64,000 nucleotides of DNA from Cordylochernes scorpioides (GCA_030710605.1 CP092864.1:136959255-137023254), one strand, 5' to 3'; positions 49,794 through 58,589 are shown, numbered from the stretch's first letter. Program-made: numbers and translations. The notes: generated from the letters alone by a model not told the origin.

Positions 49794-50536
49794 AAGTAGA
49801 AAAGTAAGGTCTCCTATTTTTTTTTCATAGAAAAACACATTTAATCACAACTTTTTATACATCATTGGAAAGGTTGGACACTTTGCTATTTTTCTACATA
49901 GTCGCCTTGATGCTCAATCACTTTTCTCATCCTGTCAACCAACTTTGTAATTCCGGTGTTGTACCACTCTCCCGCCGCCTCTTTGAGCCACTTGTCGACC
50001 CACCTGGCGGACACCTTTCTGTAGCCGAGGGTCTCAGACACAATCTTGTGCACGGAGAAGTGGCTCAATCTTCATTCAGGCCATCCTCGATCTCTTCAAG
50101 GGTTATCCGCCGGTTTGCGCGCACCATTTCGTCGATTCGAGCCACGGTTGATTCCGGCAAACTCGGCCGCCCAGACCGCTGTTCATCGTGGACGTTTATC
50201 CGCCCCTCGTTAAACTCCCGGCACCATTTCCGCACATTTTTGATGTCCATGCACTTCTCACCATACACTTCCACTAACTGACGGTGAATTTCGACCGGAG
50301 AATTATTTTTCGCATTTAAAAAGCGTATAACTGAGCGCAACTCGCACTTGGCGGGAGAGCTAAGGGGAAGCTCCATCGTGAACGGCTGCCAGACAGCGAC
50401 TAAGCGTTCCAAAGGTCACCGGGAAGGTTCTAGACGGTAGAGGGGAACCAAGGAAGGCAGCGATGTTGTCGGATTTCACCTAGCAACGCGCGTTCGGAAA
50501 TTATCTCGTAGAAGACCTTACTTTTCTACTCACCCT
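49794..50536 (-). mobile_element. internally deleted mariner element
   Basis: Right terminus TACGAGGGTGAGTAGAAAAG then TAAGGTCTTCTA on the minus strand; left terminus AGTAGAAAAGTAAGGTCTCC, a few outer bases lost. Coding is collapsed to the two ends of the transposase. Confidence 0.8.
49886..50412 (-). pseudogene. mariner transposase, N- and C-terminal parts joined
   Basis: The first frame (50065-50412) reads CELRSVIRFLNAKNNSPVEI, KWCREFNEGRINVHDEQRSG and RITLEEIEDGLNED: the double helix-turn-helix DNA-binding domain. The second frame (49886-50068) reads MSHFSVHKIVSETLGYRKVS then ARWV, jumping to DKWLKEAAGEWYNTGITKLV near the C-terminus. The catalytic DD34D region is deleted and there is a frameshift between the parts. 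Confidence 0.85.
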
Positions 50537-50659
50537 CGTATATACAATATAAAGTTGCAGGAGGAGGATATTCATTTACCTAATGAGGCACTCTATACTT
50601 GTATGTTATATAAAGATTATTTTATTCTAATATTTTAACTTTTGAGAAAACAATAGAAA

Positions 50660-51045
50660 AAATTAAAAGATCAGGTGTTGATATCAAAAATAATGAAGGC
50701 ATATCCTGACCAAGAGCACACTTGTTTTTTAGATAGCAGAGCGCCATCTAATGTGTTAAACGTATTTACGCAAGTTTGGCCTTAAATACCCATTTTTTGG
50801 TTTTTCAAGAAGCCTCTGGGACCAAAATTCTTTTTGGTCTCAGTGGTACAGCATGCTCCACGCTGCGAGCGCCAACAGCGCGAAACGCGTTCGTGGATGG
50901 CTTTTCTTGATTTATCATGAAAATGAGTTAGCCAAATATCAGGAAAAAGGCTAAACCAATGTTTAGTTGATTTCTGTTCCACTAGATGGCGCTCTGCCAT
51001 CTAAAAATCACATGTGCTTTTGGTCAGGATATGCTTTCTTTATTT
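50660..51045 (+). mobile_element. family A repeat, complete
   Basis: Inverted ends GGCATATCCTGACCAAGAGC and GTCAGGATATGC; AGATGGCGCTCTGCCATCT. Interior ACGTATTTACGCAAGTTTGG, hammerhead, TTTCTTGATTTATCATGAAA. Confidence 0.75.
50858..50896 (+). ncRNA. family A type I hammerhead, one core base deleted
   Basis: CCACG-CUG(-)CGA-GCGC-CAACA-GCGC-GAAA-CGCGUU-CGUGG. Identical to the intact form except that A6 is missing, so probably inactive. Confidence 0.75.
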
Positions 51046-51055
51046 TTAATTATAA

Positions 51056-51185
51056 CTTTTGTAACACAACCACTCTGTAAAGTCGACCGCCAGATGTCGC
51101 GATTTCAGACTATATAAACCAATTGTTGTCATTTTACTTTGGCAATATATTACAACCTCAAGAATGAACGCATTGATAAGAATAT
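51056..51185 (+). repeat. possible LTR-type fragment with TATA box
   Basis: TCGACCGCCAGATGTCGCG and TATATAAACCAATTGTTGTC, matching the minus-strand copy at 34270-34440. It resumes at about 51845 after the SINE and LINE insertions. Confidence 0.4.
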
Positions 51186-51482
51186 GGGGGTCGGTGGAAG
51201 GATGGTCTAAACCGTTGCTTTTCGACCGCTACGACCCGGGTTCAATTCCCACATTGGGCAATTTTTTCTGTTGAAAAAAATGCTCCAATGCCCCCCGATT
51301 CTTGCAAAAGTCCAAACCCACCAGCGAGTGCAAGTAACCAAACGGGGCTCTGGCTCATTTGTAAGTGCAAAGTCGAACTGCTTTTAACATGTGTAGACAT
51401 GTGGTGCACTTACAGTAAAAGCAGTCTCCTATTTCTCCCCACCATGATTATCATGGCCTGTACCACGTGTACTGGGGATAAT
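51186..51482 (+). mobile_element. tRNA-derived SINE, complete
   Basis: Head GGGGTCGGTGGAAGGATGGT, B-box GGTTCAATTCCC, body as at 29271, end GTACCACGTGTACTGGGGAT. Confidence 0.9.
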
Positions 51483-51509
51483 CAAATATATATATATTCC
51501 TGTATATAT

Positions 51510-51842
51510 ATTCCTTCGGACAAGTATAGGAGCTCCATTCAACCTATCAAACAAGATACTAAAGGAAGACTTAAACCAACCCGATCTAAAAGATATGTAT
51601 CAAATATCTGTTAAGAAATTATACATTTAACTACAAAGTTCATCAAATCCAACTATACAAGACATTATTCACAATAAAGAATATATCAATCCAAGATTCC
51701 GACGACCTGAAGATTAGTTAGAAGCTTCAACAGCTGCAAGTTCTGTCACCTCTACTCCACCAACTCACCATATGTAAATAGCCAGAACAAGGTGACTCGA
51801 ATGTAACACCTGTAAATAGAGACGAAATAAAATAAATAAAAT
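51510..51842 (+). pseudogene. truncated 3' end of the Jockey-like LINE family
   Basis: Broken frames still spell pieces matching the ORF2 end at 10369 (ELHSTYQT, KICIKYLL, ISIQDSDDLK compared with the intact APFNLSNK, DMYQTSVKK, INPRFRRPG region). The UTR has CGAATGTAACACCTGTAAAT and ends GACGAAATAAAATAAATAAA. Confidence 0.8.
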
Positions 51843-51889
51843 TTACTTTGGCCGGCTCAAATATTTCTGTACATATGTAAATATGAAAA

Positions 51890-52195
51890 AAATAATAGAA
51901 AAAATAAAAAGGTCAGGTGTTGATATTAAAAATAATAAAGGCATATCCTGATCAAAAGCACATGTGATTTTTAGATAGCAGAGCGTCATCTAGTGGAGCA
52001 AAAATAAACTAAACGTTTATTTAACTTGTTCCATGATTTTTGGCCAACTCAATTTCTTAATAAATCAAGAAAAGCCATCCACGAACGCGTTTCGCGCTGT
52101 TGGCGCTCGTCAGCGTGGATTAGGCTGTACCACTGAGATCAAAAGCATTGTGTTTTTGGTCAGGATATGCCTTTATTATTTTTAATATCAACACT
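51890..52195 (-). mobile_element. family A repeat
   Basis: GTGTTGATATTAAAAATAAT, AAGGCATATCCTGATC left; GGTCAGGATATGCCTTTATT right. Confidence 0.75.
52079..52118 (-). ncRNA. type I hammerhead ribozyme, intact (family A)
   Basis: Minus strand: CCACG (52118-52114), CUGACGA (52113-52107), stem II GCGC/GCGC with loop CAACA, GAAA, A15.1-C15.2-GC-G16.2-U16.1, U17, then CGUGG (52083-52079). All conserved nucleotides are present and stems I and II are perfect. Stem III is only two pairs with a two-base loop, but ACGCGU is self-complementary, so a dimer could form a six-pair stem III. Predicted cut between 52084 and 52083. Confidence 0.88.
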
Positions 52196-52214
52196 TTTTA
52201 TTTTTTATTTCTTT

Positions 52215-52540
52215 CTATTGCTTTCTCATGTGTTAAGCGTATTTACGCAAGTTTGGCCTTAAATACCTAGTTCTTGGTTTCTCAAGAAGCTTCTGGGACC
52301 AAAAATCTTTTTGGTCGCAGTGGTACAGCCTTCTCCACGCTGACGAGCGCCAACAGTGCGAAACGCGTTCGTGGATGGCTTTTCTTGATTTATCAAGAAA
52401 TTGGGTTCCCCAAATATCAGGGAACAGGTTAAATCAATGTTTAGTTGATTTCTGTTCCACTAGATGGCGCTCTGTCATCTGAAAAGCACATGTGCTCCTG
52501 GTCAGGATATGCCTTTTTTATTTTTAATATGTAAATATGT
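52215..52540 (+). mobile_element. family A repeat, left terminus missing
   Basis: Begins near GTGTTAAGCGTATTTACGCA; right end GCACATGTGCTCCTGGTCAG then GATATGCC. In head-to-head orientation with the copy at 51890-52195. Confidence 0.75.
52335..52374 (+). ncRNA. type I hammerhead ribozyme, intact (family A)
   Basis: CCACG (52335-52339), CUGACGA (52340-52346), GCGC/GUGC with loop CAACA (52347-52359), GAAA (52360-52363), C-GC-GU, U17 (52369), then CGUGG (52370-52374). One G-U in stem II, otherwise perfect. Predicted cut between 52369 and 52370. GUU is a permitted but less common triplet. Confidence 0.88.
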
Positions 52541-52850
52541 ATTTTTTTATTTTTCTTTATTCTTCACGCCTTCAATCAGGTATTTCTTTTTAAATTATTT
52601 TATTAGCAAAATTAAAGTTAATTTTAATTAAAACTGTTTATATTTAATTATTCTTTAAACGACTGCATAGCAATACCATAATACTCAGGTATTCCAGAAT
52701 GATCAAAATGATCAATAATTGTAGAAGAAGGTGATTTTGAAGAGCACCAAAGAGTAGAATACCGTTTTGTTTCTGGAACAAAATTGTAAATCCAAGTTTC
52801 GTCACCTGTAATAATATTAAAAACAGCCTTTGATAACCTTTATAAAATGT
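52541..52850. other. AT-rich, no gene seen
   Basis: No recognised feature. Confidence 0.4.
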
Positions 52851-52858
52851 TTATCAAA

Positions 52859-53049
52859 ATTTTTGGCAACTATCGGCGCGGTGAAGGAACCAGGATGCTA
52901 CTGCGGAGGAGAAATTCAAGACTCGAAACATCTACTTCTGGAATGCCCGATTTTTCGGGATTATAGGGAAATAAAATTTGGTGGCATCGGACAGCTACAT
53001 GAATTCGTAGATGAGAAAAGAATATATAAAAATTGTAATCAATTTTGAA
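52859..53049 (+). pseudogene. LINE ORF2 C-terminal fragment
   Basis: Reads VKEPGCYCGGEIQDSKHLLL, ECPIFRDYREI, stop at 53049. CxC…H…LLECP is the C-terminal motif of Jockey-type RT proteins. The gypsy element is inserted just downstream. Confidence 0.7.
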
Positions 53050-53058
53050 GATATATAT

Positions 53059-53398
53059 TGTTGCGCCAGGTTGCGGCTTGGCAGACTCTTCAGCCTTGAT
53101 TCTCTCCTGTGCTGGGTCTTGCATCTTACCAGAGCGTGTTTCAACCATCCTACAAATTTATATGAGGGAATAATGGGATAAGTCTACTTTAAGTAGCCTC
53201 CAGAATAATTATTTATTTTTTCACATCAAAGAGAGCAGTGAAGTCACACGTGTACCTAAATACAAATGATGATAATCTAAATAATCTGTTTTAAATAAAT
53301 ATCATAGAATATTTATATAAAAATAAATAAATATATAATTTAAATTTCAAATATATTAAAAATAATATAATAAATACGCCATTAATCATGATGTAACA
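53059..53398 (-). repeat. gypsy 3' LTR
   Basis: 340 bp. On the minus strand starts TGTTACATCATGATTAATGG and ends CCGCAACCTGGCGCAACA. It contains the last codons and stop of pol (53382-53398), and a silent copy of the gag start. Confidence 0.95.
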
Positions 53399-56369
53399 CT
53401 TCCCCCTCTCCAGAGGTCGTCACGTCCTCGTGATTGACCTCATCAATTCTTTCAAAATAGGGTTTGATTCTTGAGACATGGACAATCAATGGGTCTTGGC
53501 CAGGATTATCTTTTGGTTCAATCAAGTAATTTACGTTGGACAGCTTCTTTAATATTCTATATGGGCCAAAATATTTTCTCAGTAGTTTCTCACACTTTCC
53601 TATTTTCCTAATTGGTGTCCAAACTGCTACTAATTCTCCTGGTTCGTAGCTTCTTTCCATGTGTTTCTTGTCATAGTTCTTTTTCATTCTTTCTTGAGTC
53701 TTTATTGTGTTGTTAATAACTAATTTTCTTGTTCTGTTTATTTTGTCTAAGTGATGTTTTATGTATTCATCATAATCATCCTTGTCAATGTCCACCGAGA
53801 TATTCCTGTCGTCCAAAAGAGACGTGGGTTCTCTTCCAAACATCAGGAAAAAGGGAGAATATCCTGTGGTTTCCTGAATTGTAGTATTGTAAGCGTGAGT
53901 GATGAATGGGAGTATTTCGTCCCAATTCTTCTGATCAGTGTTCACATACATACTGAGCATATTGATCAATGTTCTATTTAACCGCTCTGTCAATCCATTA
54001 GTCTGGGGATGATAGCTCGTTGTGAAGCAATGTTTAATCTTGCACGTTTTCATCACCTCTTTCATTAAATTACTGGTAAATTGAGAGCCTCTGTCACTAA
54101 TAAGATATTGTGGGGCTCCGTGCCGGAGAAAAATATCCTCTACTAGAAATTTAGAAACTTCTTTCACTGTTGCTTCCGAGACTGCTCTTGTTTCTGCATA
54201 TCTAGTGTAGTAGTCCGTCAGCACGATTATCCATTTTTTCCTGTTTTTCGTAGATGGCAGTGGACCAACAAAGTCAATTCCAATTCTTTCGAAAGGAAAG
54301 TTGGCTGGGGGGATGGGCTGTAGTAGTCCAGAAGGTAATTGGTTTGAGCCTTTCCTACTTTGGCAAAGGCGACACGTCTTAACGAATTCTGAGACATCCT
54401 TTAGCATGGATGGCCAAAAGTATTTACTCTTTATTCGGTACATGGTTCTGGCGACGCCCAGATGGCCATTCGACATATGATTGTGATATTTTTTCATAAT
54501 TTCTCTCTTTTTCTTCTCTGGAACCACAAGCAACCACGCCCTGCCTTCAGGGTTCGGGTTTTTCTTAAAGAGGCATCCATCTTCTTCTTTAAAGTTTTGC
54601 GCAATTGATCGCCTGCTTCCATTAAGGTTTTTCTTAACACTTTCGATAAATTTATCCTCTTCGTCTGTTATTTGATTTAAAAATAGCCTTTCAAAATCCT
54701 CATCCCAATCAGTTTCTGGTAAGGGTCCCCTAGATAAGCCATCGGCGTCCAGATGCTTCTTTCCCGATTTATGTATTATATCGAAGTCATATTCTTGAAT
54801 TTTCAACGCCCATCTTGCCAATCGACCTGTTGGATCCTTCAAGTTTTTGAGCCAGCATAAGGCGTGATGGTCTGTTACTATTTTAAAGTGTCTTCCATAA
54901 AGGTAGGGTCGTAATTTTGACATTGACCAGACAACGGCCAGACATTCTTTTTCAGTGGTTGAATAATTTTGCTCCGCTTTACTCAGGGTACGACTCAAAT
55001 ATGAGATCACCTTCTCTTCACCACCGATGTCTTGGACAAGAGTTGCACCTATGCCGATGTTGGACGCATCAGTATGAATATAAGTAGGCGCATTTGGATT
55101 GAAGTGCCCTAAGATTGGTGGACTTAATAGTGCTGTTTTTAGGGTTTGAAATGCTTCCTCTTGCCTTTCTGTCCAGGTAAATGATACACTTTTTTTAATA
55201 AGGTTGGTCAAAGGGTCAGCAATTTTTGAGAAATCTTTGATAAATTTTCTATAATATGAGCACATTCCCAAAAATGATTGTATTTCTTTGACCTTTGTGG
55301 GCCGAGGAAAATTTCTGATAGCTTTGATGTTATGTTCCGCGGGTTTTATACCATGTTTTCTCGTTATATAGCCGAGAATCTCCAATTCTTCAAAAACAAA
55401 TCGGCATTTTTTGTCGTTTAATCTTAAATTAGATTCACGAAAACATCTAAAAACAGCTTCGAGTCTTTTGAGGTGCGTTGGAAAATCCGGGCTATATATG
55501 ATAACATCATCCAGATAACACAAACAAATTTGCCATCTCAGATTTCCAAGCATAATCTCCATATTTCTCTCAAAGGTAGCAGGCGCGTTACAAAGTCCAA
55601 AAGGCATCACGTTGAATTCATATAACCCATGTGCCGTAGTGAAAGCCGTCTTCTCTTTGTCTTTCTCTTCAATTTCGACTTGCCAATATCCCGATTTGAG
55701 ATCTATTGCTGAGAAGTACTTGTATCCTTGGAGAGAATCCATTACATCATCAATTCTTGGGATTGGATAAACATCCTTCACTGTTACTTCATTTAATTTC
55801 CTGTAATCCACACAAAATCTGTATTTGCCATCTCGTTTTTTGACCAATATAACGGGAAAGGACCAGGGACTTGAAGATGGTCTAATTATTCCTTCTTCAA
55901 GCATCTCGTCTATTTGATCCTTTATGATGGTTCGTTCCTTAGCACTTACCCTGTAAGGCTTGTGCTTTATCGGTTTTGCGTCTTCTGTATGAATTTGATG
56001 TTTTGCCAAATTGGTCCTGCCTAACCTCGATGAGAACAAATCAGTATACTTGGCCAAAATTTGTTTTAACCTCTCTTGTTCTTTAAATGATAAATTTTTG
56101 TTTATTTGAAATTGTATTTTGTCATTTTCATTTTGCTTCTCTATATTCTCTATAAAATTTACCTCTGCAGGAAGACTTCCATAAGCCAATGTTTGGTCTT
56201 TCATGATTTTTAAAGGTCGAGGATAAGGGTTCGTTATCCAGATATGAGTTTTCTTATCCGGGACAGTAAGCAAACTTCTTGCCAATCGAAGACCATTTGT
56301 TTGAGTCATTTTGTCGTTCTCTTCGATGACATATTCCCCATCCTCTGCTTCTATTGAGGCCCTAATCAA
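53382..56369 (-). CDS. pol: gypsy pol: RT, RNase H, integrase
   Basis: The Met at 56369 is only the first in the frame; the open frame extends upstream to the A10 shift site at 56414-56423. RT: KPYRVS, DVYPIPRIDDVMDSL, FSAIDLKSGYWQ (Asp), VMPFGLCNAPATF, CYLDDVIIYS (catalytic DD). RNase H: YIHTDASNIGIGATL, TTEKECLAVVW, TDHHALCWL. Integrase: HNHMSNGHLGVARTMY and CRLCQSR (zinc domain), IGIDFVGPLPS (Asp), ISDRGSQFTS (Asp), YHPQTNGLTERLNRTL (Glu). A GPYRILKKL-type C-terminal domain follows. The stop codon is inside the 3' LTR. Confidence 0.95.
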   Translation of the reverse strand: MIRASIEAEDGEYVIEENDKMTQTNGLRLARSLLTVPDKKTHIWITNPYPRPLKIMKDQTLAYGSLPAEVNFIENIEKQNENDKIQFQINKNLSFKEQERLKQILAKYTDLFSSRLGRTNLAKHQIHTEDAKPIKHKPYRVSAKERTIIKDQIDEMLEEGIIRPSSSPWSFPVILVKKRDGKYRFCVDYRKLNEVTVKDVYPIPRIDDVMDSLQGYKYFSAIDLKSGYWQVEIEEKDKEKTAFTTAHGLYEFNVMPFGLCNAPATFERNMEIMLGNLRWQICLCYLDDVIIYSPDFPTHLKRLEAVFRCFRESNLRLNDKKCRFVFEELEILGYITRKHGIKPAEHNIKAIRNFPRPTKVKEIQSFLGMCSYYRKFIKDFSKIADPLTNLIKKSVSFTWTERQEEAFQTLKTALLSPPILGHFNPNAPTYIHTDASNIGIGATLVQDIGGEEKVISYLSRTLSKAEQNYSTTEKECLAVVWSMSKLRPYLYGRHFKIVTDHHALCWLKNLKDPTGRLARWALKIQEYDFDIIHKSGKKHLDADGLSRGPLPETDWDEDFERLFLNQITDEEDKFIESVKKNLNGSRRSIAQNFKEEDGCLFKKNPNPEGRAWLLVVPEKKKREIMKKYHNHMSNGHLGVARTMYRIKSKYFWPSMLKDVSEFVKTCRLCQSRKGSNQLPSGLLQPIPPANFPFERIGIDFVGPLPSTKNRKKWIIVLTDYYTRYAETRAVSEATVKEVSKFLVEDIFLRHGAPQYLISDRGSQFTSNLMKEVMKTCKIKHCFTTSYHPQTNGLTERLNRTLINMLSMYVNTDQKNWDEILPFITHAYNTTIQETTGYSPFFLMFGREPTSLLDDRNISVDIDKDDYDEYIKHHLDKINRTRKLVINNTIKTQERMKKNYDKKHMERSYEPGELVAVWTPIRKIGKCEKLLRKYFGPYRILKKLSNVNYLIEPKDNPGQDPLIVHVSRIKPYFERIDEVNHEDVTTSGEGEVLHHD
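53399..53412 (-). promoter_or_regulatory. gypsy polypurine tract
   Basis: GGAGAGGGGGAAG on the minus strand abuts the 3' LTR; it also encodes GEGE of the Pol C-terminus. Confidence 0.8.
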
Positions 56370-56410
56370 TTTAATAGATAGTTTAGGTATAACGGTATCT
56401 GTAGTGCTCT

Positions 56411-56794
56411 TTATTTTTTTTTTAGATCATAATTGCTTACGTCATGATTACTCATCAAATTATATTTTATCGTTTCTCGTTTACAATCAATTTTAGCATT
56501 CATTTTTTTAAGGAAATCTCGTCCAAGAATAAGAGTTCGTAGATGCGCGTCCATTACTACAAATTCGTGGGATAATTCAGTGTCATCAATTTTTAAATCT
56601 AAAATAATGCTACCTACCATATCTAATTTTTTCCCATCGGGTCCTGAACATGTTTTAGTGAGACTATTTATTTCACGGCCAGCAAAAAGTGCTGTCCTTA
56701 GTTCGACCACTGAAAGATCGGCGCCTGTATCAATCAAAGCTTCGCATAACCCTATCTTGTCCACATTAATATTAATTTTGTACCTAGGGTCCAA
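56411..56794 (-). CDS. pro: gypsy aspartic protease
   Basis: The frame is open from the UUUAAAC site at 56854-56860, reading LSVAPDSFNQS before the codon at 56794, which is TTG, so the true product is a Gag-Pro fusion and not a separate start. ALIDTGADLSVVEL is the active-site DTG; LILGRDFLKKMNA is the C-terminal retropepsin motif. It ends DLKKK, stop, at 56411, directly after an A10 run. Confidence 0.9.
   Translation of the reverse strand: MDPRYKININVDKIGLCEALIDTGADLSVVELRTALFAGREINSLTKTCSGPDGKKLDMVGSIILDLKIDDTELSHEFVVMDAHLRTLILGRDFLKKMNAKIDCKRETIKYNLMSNHDVSNYDLKKK
56414..56423 (-). promoter_or_regulatory. putative -1 frameshift site, pro to pol (A10)
   Basis: An A10 tract lies immediately before the protease stop. 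Slipping back one base enters the pol frame (KSTTDTVIPKLS…). An assembly error in the homopolymer would look the same. Confidence 0.55.
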
Positions 56795-56850
56795 CTTTCT
56801 AATTCCATTTATGGTCGACTTGCTTTGATTGAAGGAATCAGGCGCGACAC

Positions 56851-58014
56851 TTAGTTTAAATCTTCCAACACGGAATATCTATTCCGTGTAGGAATATTCG
56901 TTTGTGTGTCATTACAAACATCCGCATAGAGGCGAGGCCGTGTATAATCTTTTCTTTCGTCCATTTGAAGATTTTCTTGACTCTTGTCTTGGGAAACTGA
57001 GGGGTCCTCTTCTACGATCCTCACAAACTTGACTCTGCAATACCGCGCTACGTGTCCTGGCTTGTTACACTTGAAACATATTGGTCTCCCGTCTTCTGTC
57101 CTATTCCTATTTGAATTTGAATTCTTATTGTATGTTTTACTTGGGTAGACCGGTTTTGGCTCAGGATTGGGAGTGTAAGATCGTCTAGGGGCAGATACCT
57201 GGGGCAGAGGCTTGTTCTGGTAGTACCTCGGAGTGGGGGCCTGGGGCTTGGAGGTGTTCTGGTAGTACCTCGGAGCGGGGGCCTGGGGCTTGGAGGTGTT
57301 CTGATATGGTCTTCTGAACGACGTAGCATTCTTCCATTGCTCTTGATGATGGGGACGAGGAGAGCGTGGTCCAATATATAGAGCTCTTGATTTTTCTGCA
57401 CGTTCTTGGTAATTATTTTCGAACAAATCCAGCTTTTTACAAATTTCTAGAAGTTCATTGGTATTTTTAGGAGGGTTTAGGTGAAGGGCAAAAGAGTATT
57501 CTTTCTTTAACCCTCCAATAACCCAGTTTATTTTAGTCTCTTCCTCCATTTGGGGGTCGACCTTGTTGCACAGTACAAGGATATCCTCTGCGAACCTGAT
57601 TGCAGGTTCATTCCACTGTTGCATCCTGTTTAGTCTCATCTTCATTTCTTCTTTGTTGGCGTCTGAGGCAAAATCCTCAATTAGGCGGCTCTTGAAATTT
57701 TCCCAGCTGGTGAAACTTATCTTGTGTAGGTTCAGCCAGGTTTTGGCGCTACCAATCATATTCATGGCAGCATAACGGGAGATAATGTAGTCTGCCCAAT
57801 GGTACAGGAAGCCAATTTCTTCAAGAGATTCAATCCATGGGCGAGGGTCTTCCGTTCCATCATACTTGGGGATGTCGATGTTGGGATTCAGGACAACTGG
57901 GTCGGAACTAGCATCTCCACCAATTGTTGCGCCAGGTTGCGGCTTGGCAGACTCTTCAGCCTTGATTCTCTCCTGTGCTGGGTCTTGCATCTTACCAGAG
58001 CGTGTTTCAACCAT
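56851..58014 (-). CDS. gag: gypsy gag, starting inside the 5' LTR
   Basis: 387 residues. The ATG at 58014 (MVETRSGKMQDPAQERIKAE) lies within the 5' LTR; the first 30 residues are LTR-encoded and the next (IGGDASSDP) cover the primer site. A capsid-like region about 45-215 (DPRPWIESLEEIGFLYHW, MNMIGSAKTWLN, INWVIGGLKKEYSFAL), a Pro-rich stretch with three YYQNTSKPQAPAPR-like repeats about 235-285, then a zinc knuckle CFKCNKPGHVARYC about 321-334. It ends EDLN, stop. No better ATG after the LTR is in frame at a plausible position before the capsid. Confidence 0.9.
   Translation of the reverse strand: MVETRSGKMQDPAQERIKAEESAKPQPGATIGGDASSDPVVLNPNIDIPKYDGTEDPRPWIESLEEIGFLYHWADYIISRYAAMNMIGSAKTWLNLHKISFTSWENFKSRLIEDFASDANKEEMKMRLNRMQQWNEPAIRFAEDILVLCNKVDPQMEEETKINWVIGGLKKEYSFALHLNPPKNTNELLEICKKLDLFENNYQERAEKSRALYIGPRSPRPHHQEQWKNATSFRRPYQNTSKPQAPAPRYYQNTSKPQAPTPRYYQNKPLPQVSAPRRSYTPNPEPKPVYPSKTYNKNSNSNRNRTEDGRPICFKCNKPGHVARYCRVKFVRIVEEDPSVSQDKSQENLQMDERKDYTRPRLYADVCNDTQTNIPTRNRYSVLEDLN
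56854..56860 (-). promoter_or_regulatory. putative -1 frameshift heptamer UUUAAAC, gag to pro
   Basis: In gag frame the codons are GAT TTA AAC TAA, so U-UUA-AAC is the canonical X-XXY-YYZ slippery heptamer directly before the gag stop. A -1 slip continues into LSVAPDS… and the protease. Confidence 0.75.
57911..57922 (-). promoter_or_regulatory. gypsy primer-binding site (tRNA-Ala)
   Basis: TGGTGGAGATGC on the minus strand, 2 nt inside the 5' LTR end, complementary to the 3' end of tRNA-Ala (…GCATCTCCACCA). It is read through as gag codons. Confidence 0.7.
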
Positions 58015-58265
58015 CCTACAAATTTATATAAGGGAATAATGAGATAAGTCTACTTTAAGTAGCTTCCAGAATAATTTATTTATTTTTTCACATCAAAGAG
58101 AGCAGTGAAGTCACACGTGTACCTAAATACAAATGATGATAATCTAAATAATCTGTTTTAAATAAATATCATAGAATATTTATATAAAAATAAATAAATA
58201 TATAATTTAAATTTCAAATATATTAAAAATAATATAATAAATACGCCATTAATCATGATGTAACA
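57925..58265 (-). repeat. gypsy 5' LTR
   Basis: 341 bp, TGTTACATCATG to GGCGCAACA. It carries the gag start codon and first 30 codons. TTATATAAATTTG lies just before the ATG and AATAAATAAATT in the middle. Confidence 0.95.
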
Positions 58266-58445
58266 ATATACAACTATCTTTTGAACTGGGAAAGAGAGGG
58301 AAGGAAATTTTGAGAGAATTGCTTTTGTAAGTTTATCTTTTTTCTCCTTGTATATAGCCAATTTGTTATGATGTTAGAAATGTATTGAAGCAAATATCCT
58401 GAGTTCGGGATAGCGTGTTATAGGATGTTAATAAAGTTGAAGTTA

Positions 58446-58556
58446 ATCTATTATGATGCATTAGCGCGCCATCTGTTATCAAAATTCGAAACTATTATAG
58501 ACGTGTATGATTATTTTTAAAAATAAACAAAAAATAAACAGATGGCGCGCTAATGC
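58446..58556. repeat. family K fold-back remnant
   Basis: GATGCATTAGCGCGCCATCT and its complement; TTCGAAACTATTATAGACG. Ribozyme absent. Confidence 0.7.
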
Positions 58557-58589
58557 ACCCTATTATATATTTATAAATGTATGTAATTC

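Larger units (their letters stand above)
53059..58265 (-). mobile_element. Ty3/gypsy LTR retrotransposon, apparently complete
   Basis: LTRs of 340 and 341 bp at 53059-53398 and 57925-58265 differ by three substitutions and one indel by eye (about 99 percent identical). ATAT precedes and follows the element (53055-53058, 58266-58269), a weak 4-bp target duplication in AT-rich DNA. Internal order: gag, protease, RT, RNase H, integrase, the gypsy order. Gag, protease and pol occupy three frames joined by two -1 shifts. No unexplained stop is seen, so this copy may be functional. No envelope gene. Confidence 0.95.

Noticed and set aside
53751-53981. Plus-strand ORFs inside the gypsy pol and gag regions
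   Set aside because: Shadow frames of the minus-strand polyprotein, with no domain.
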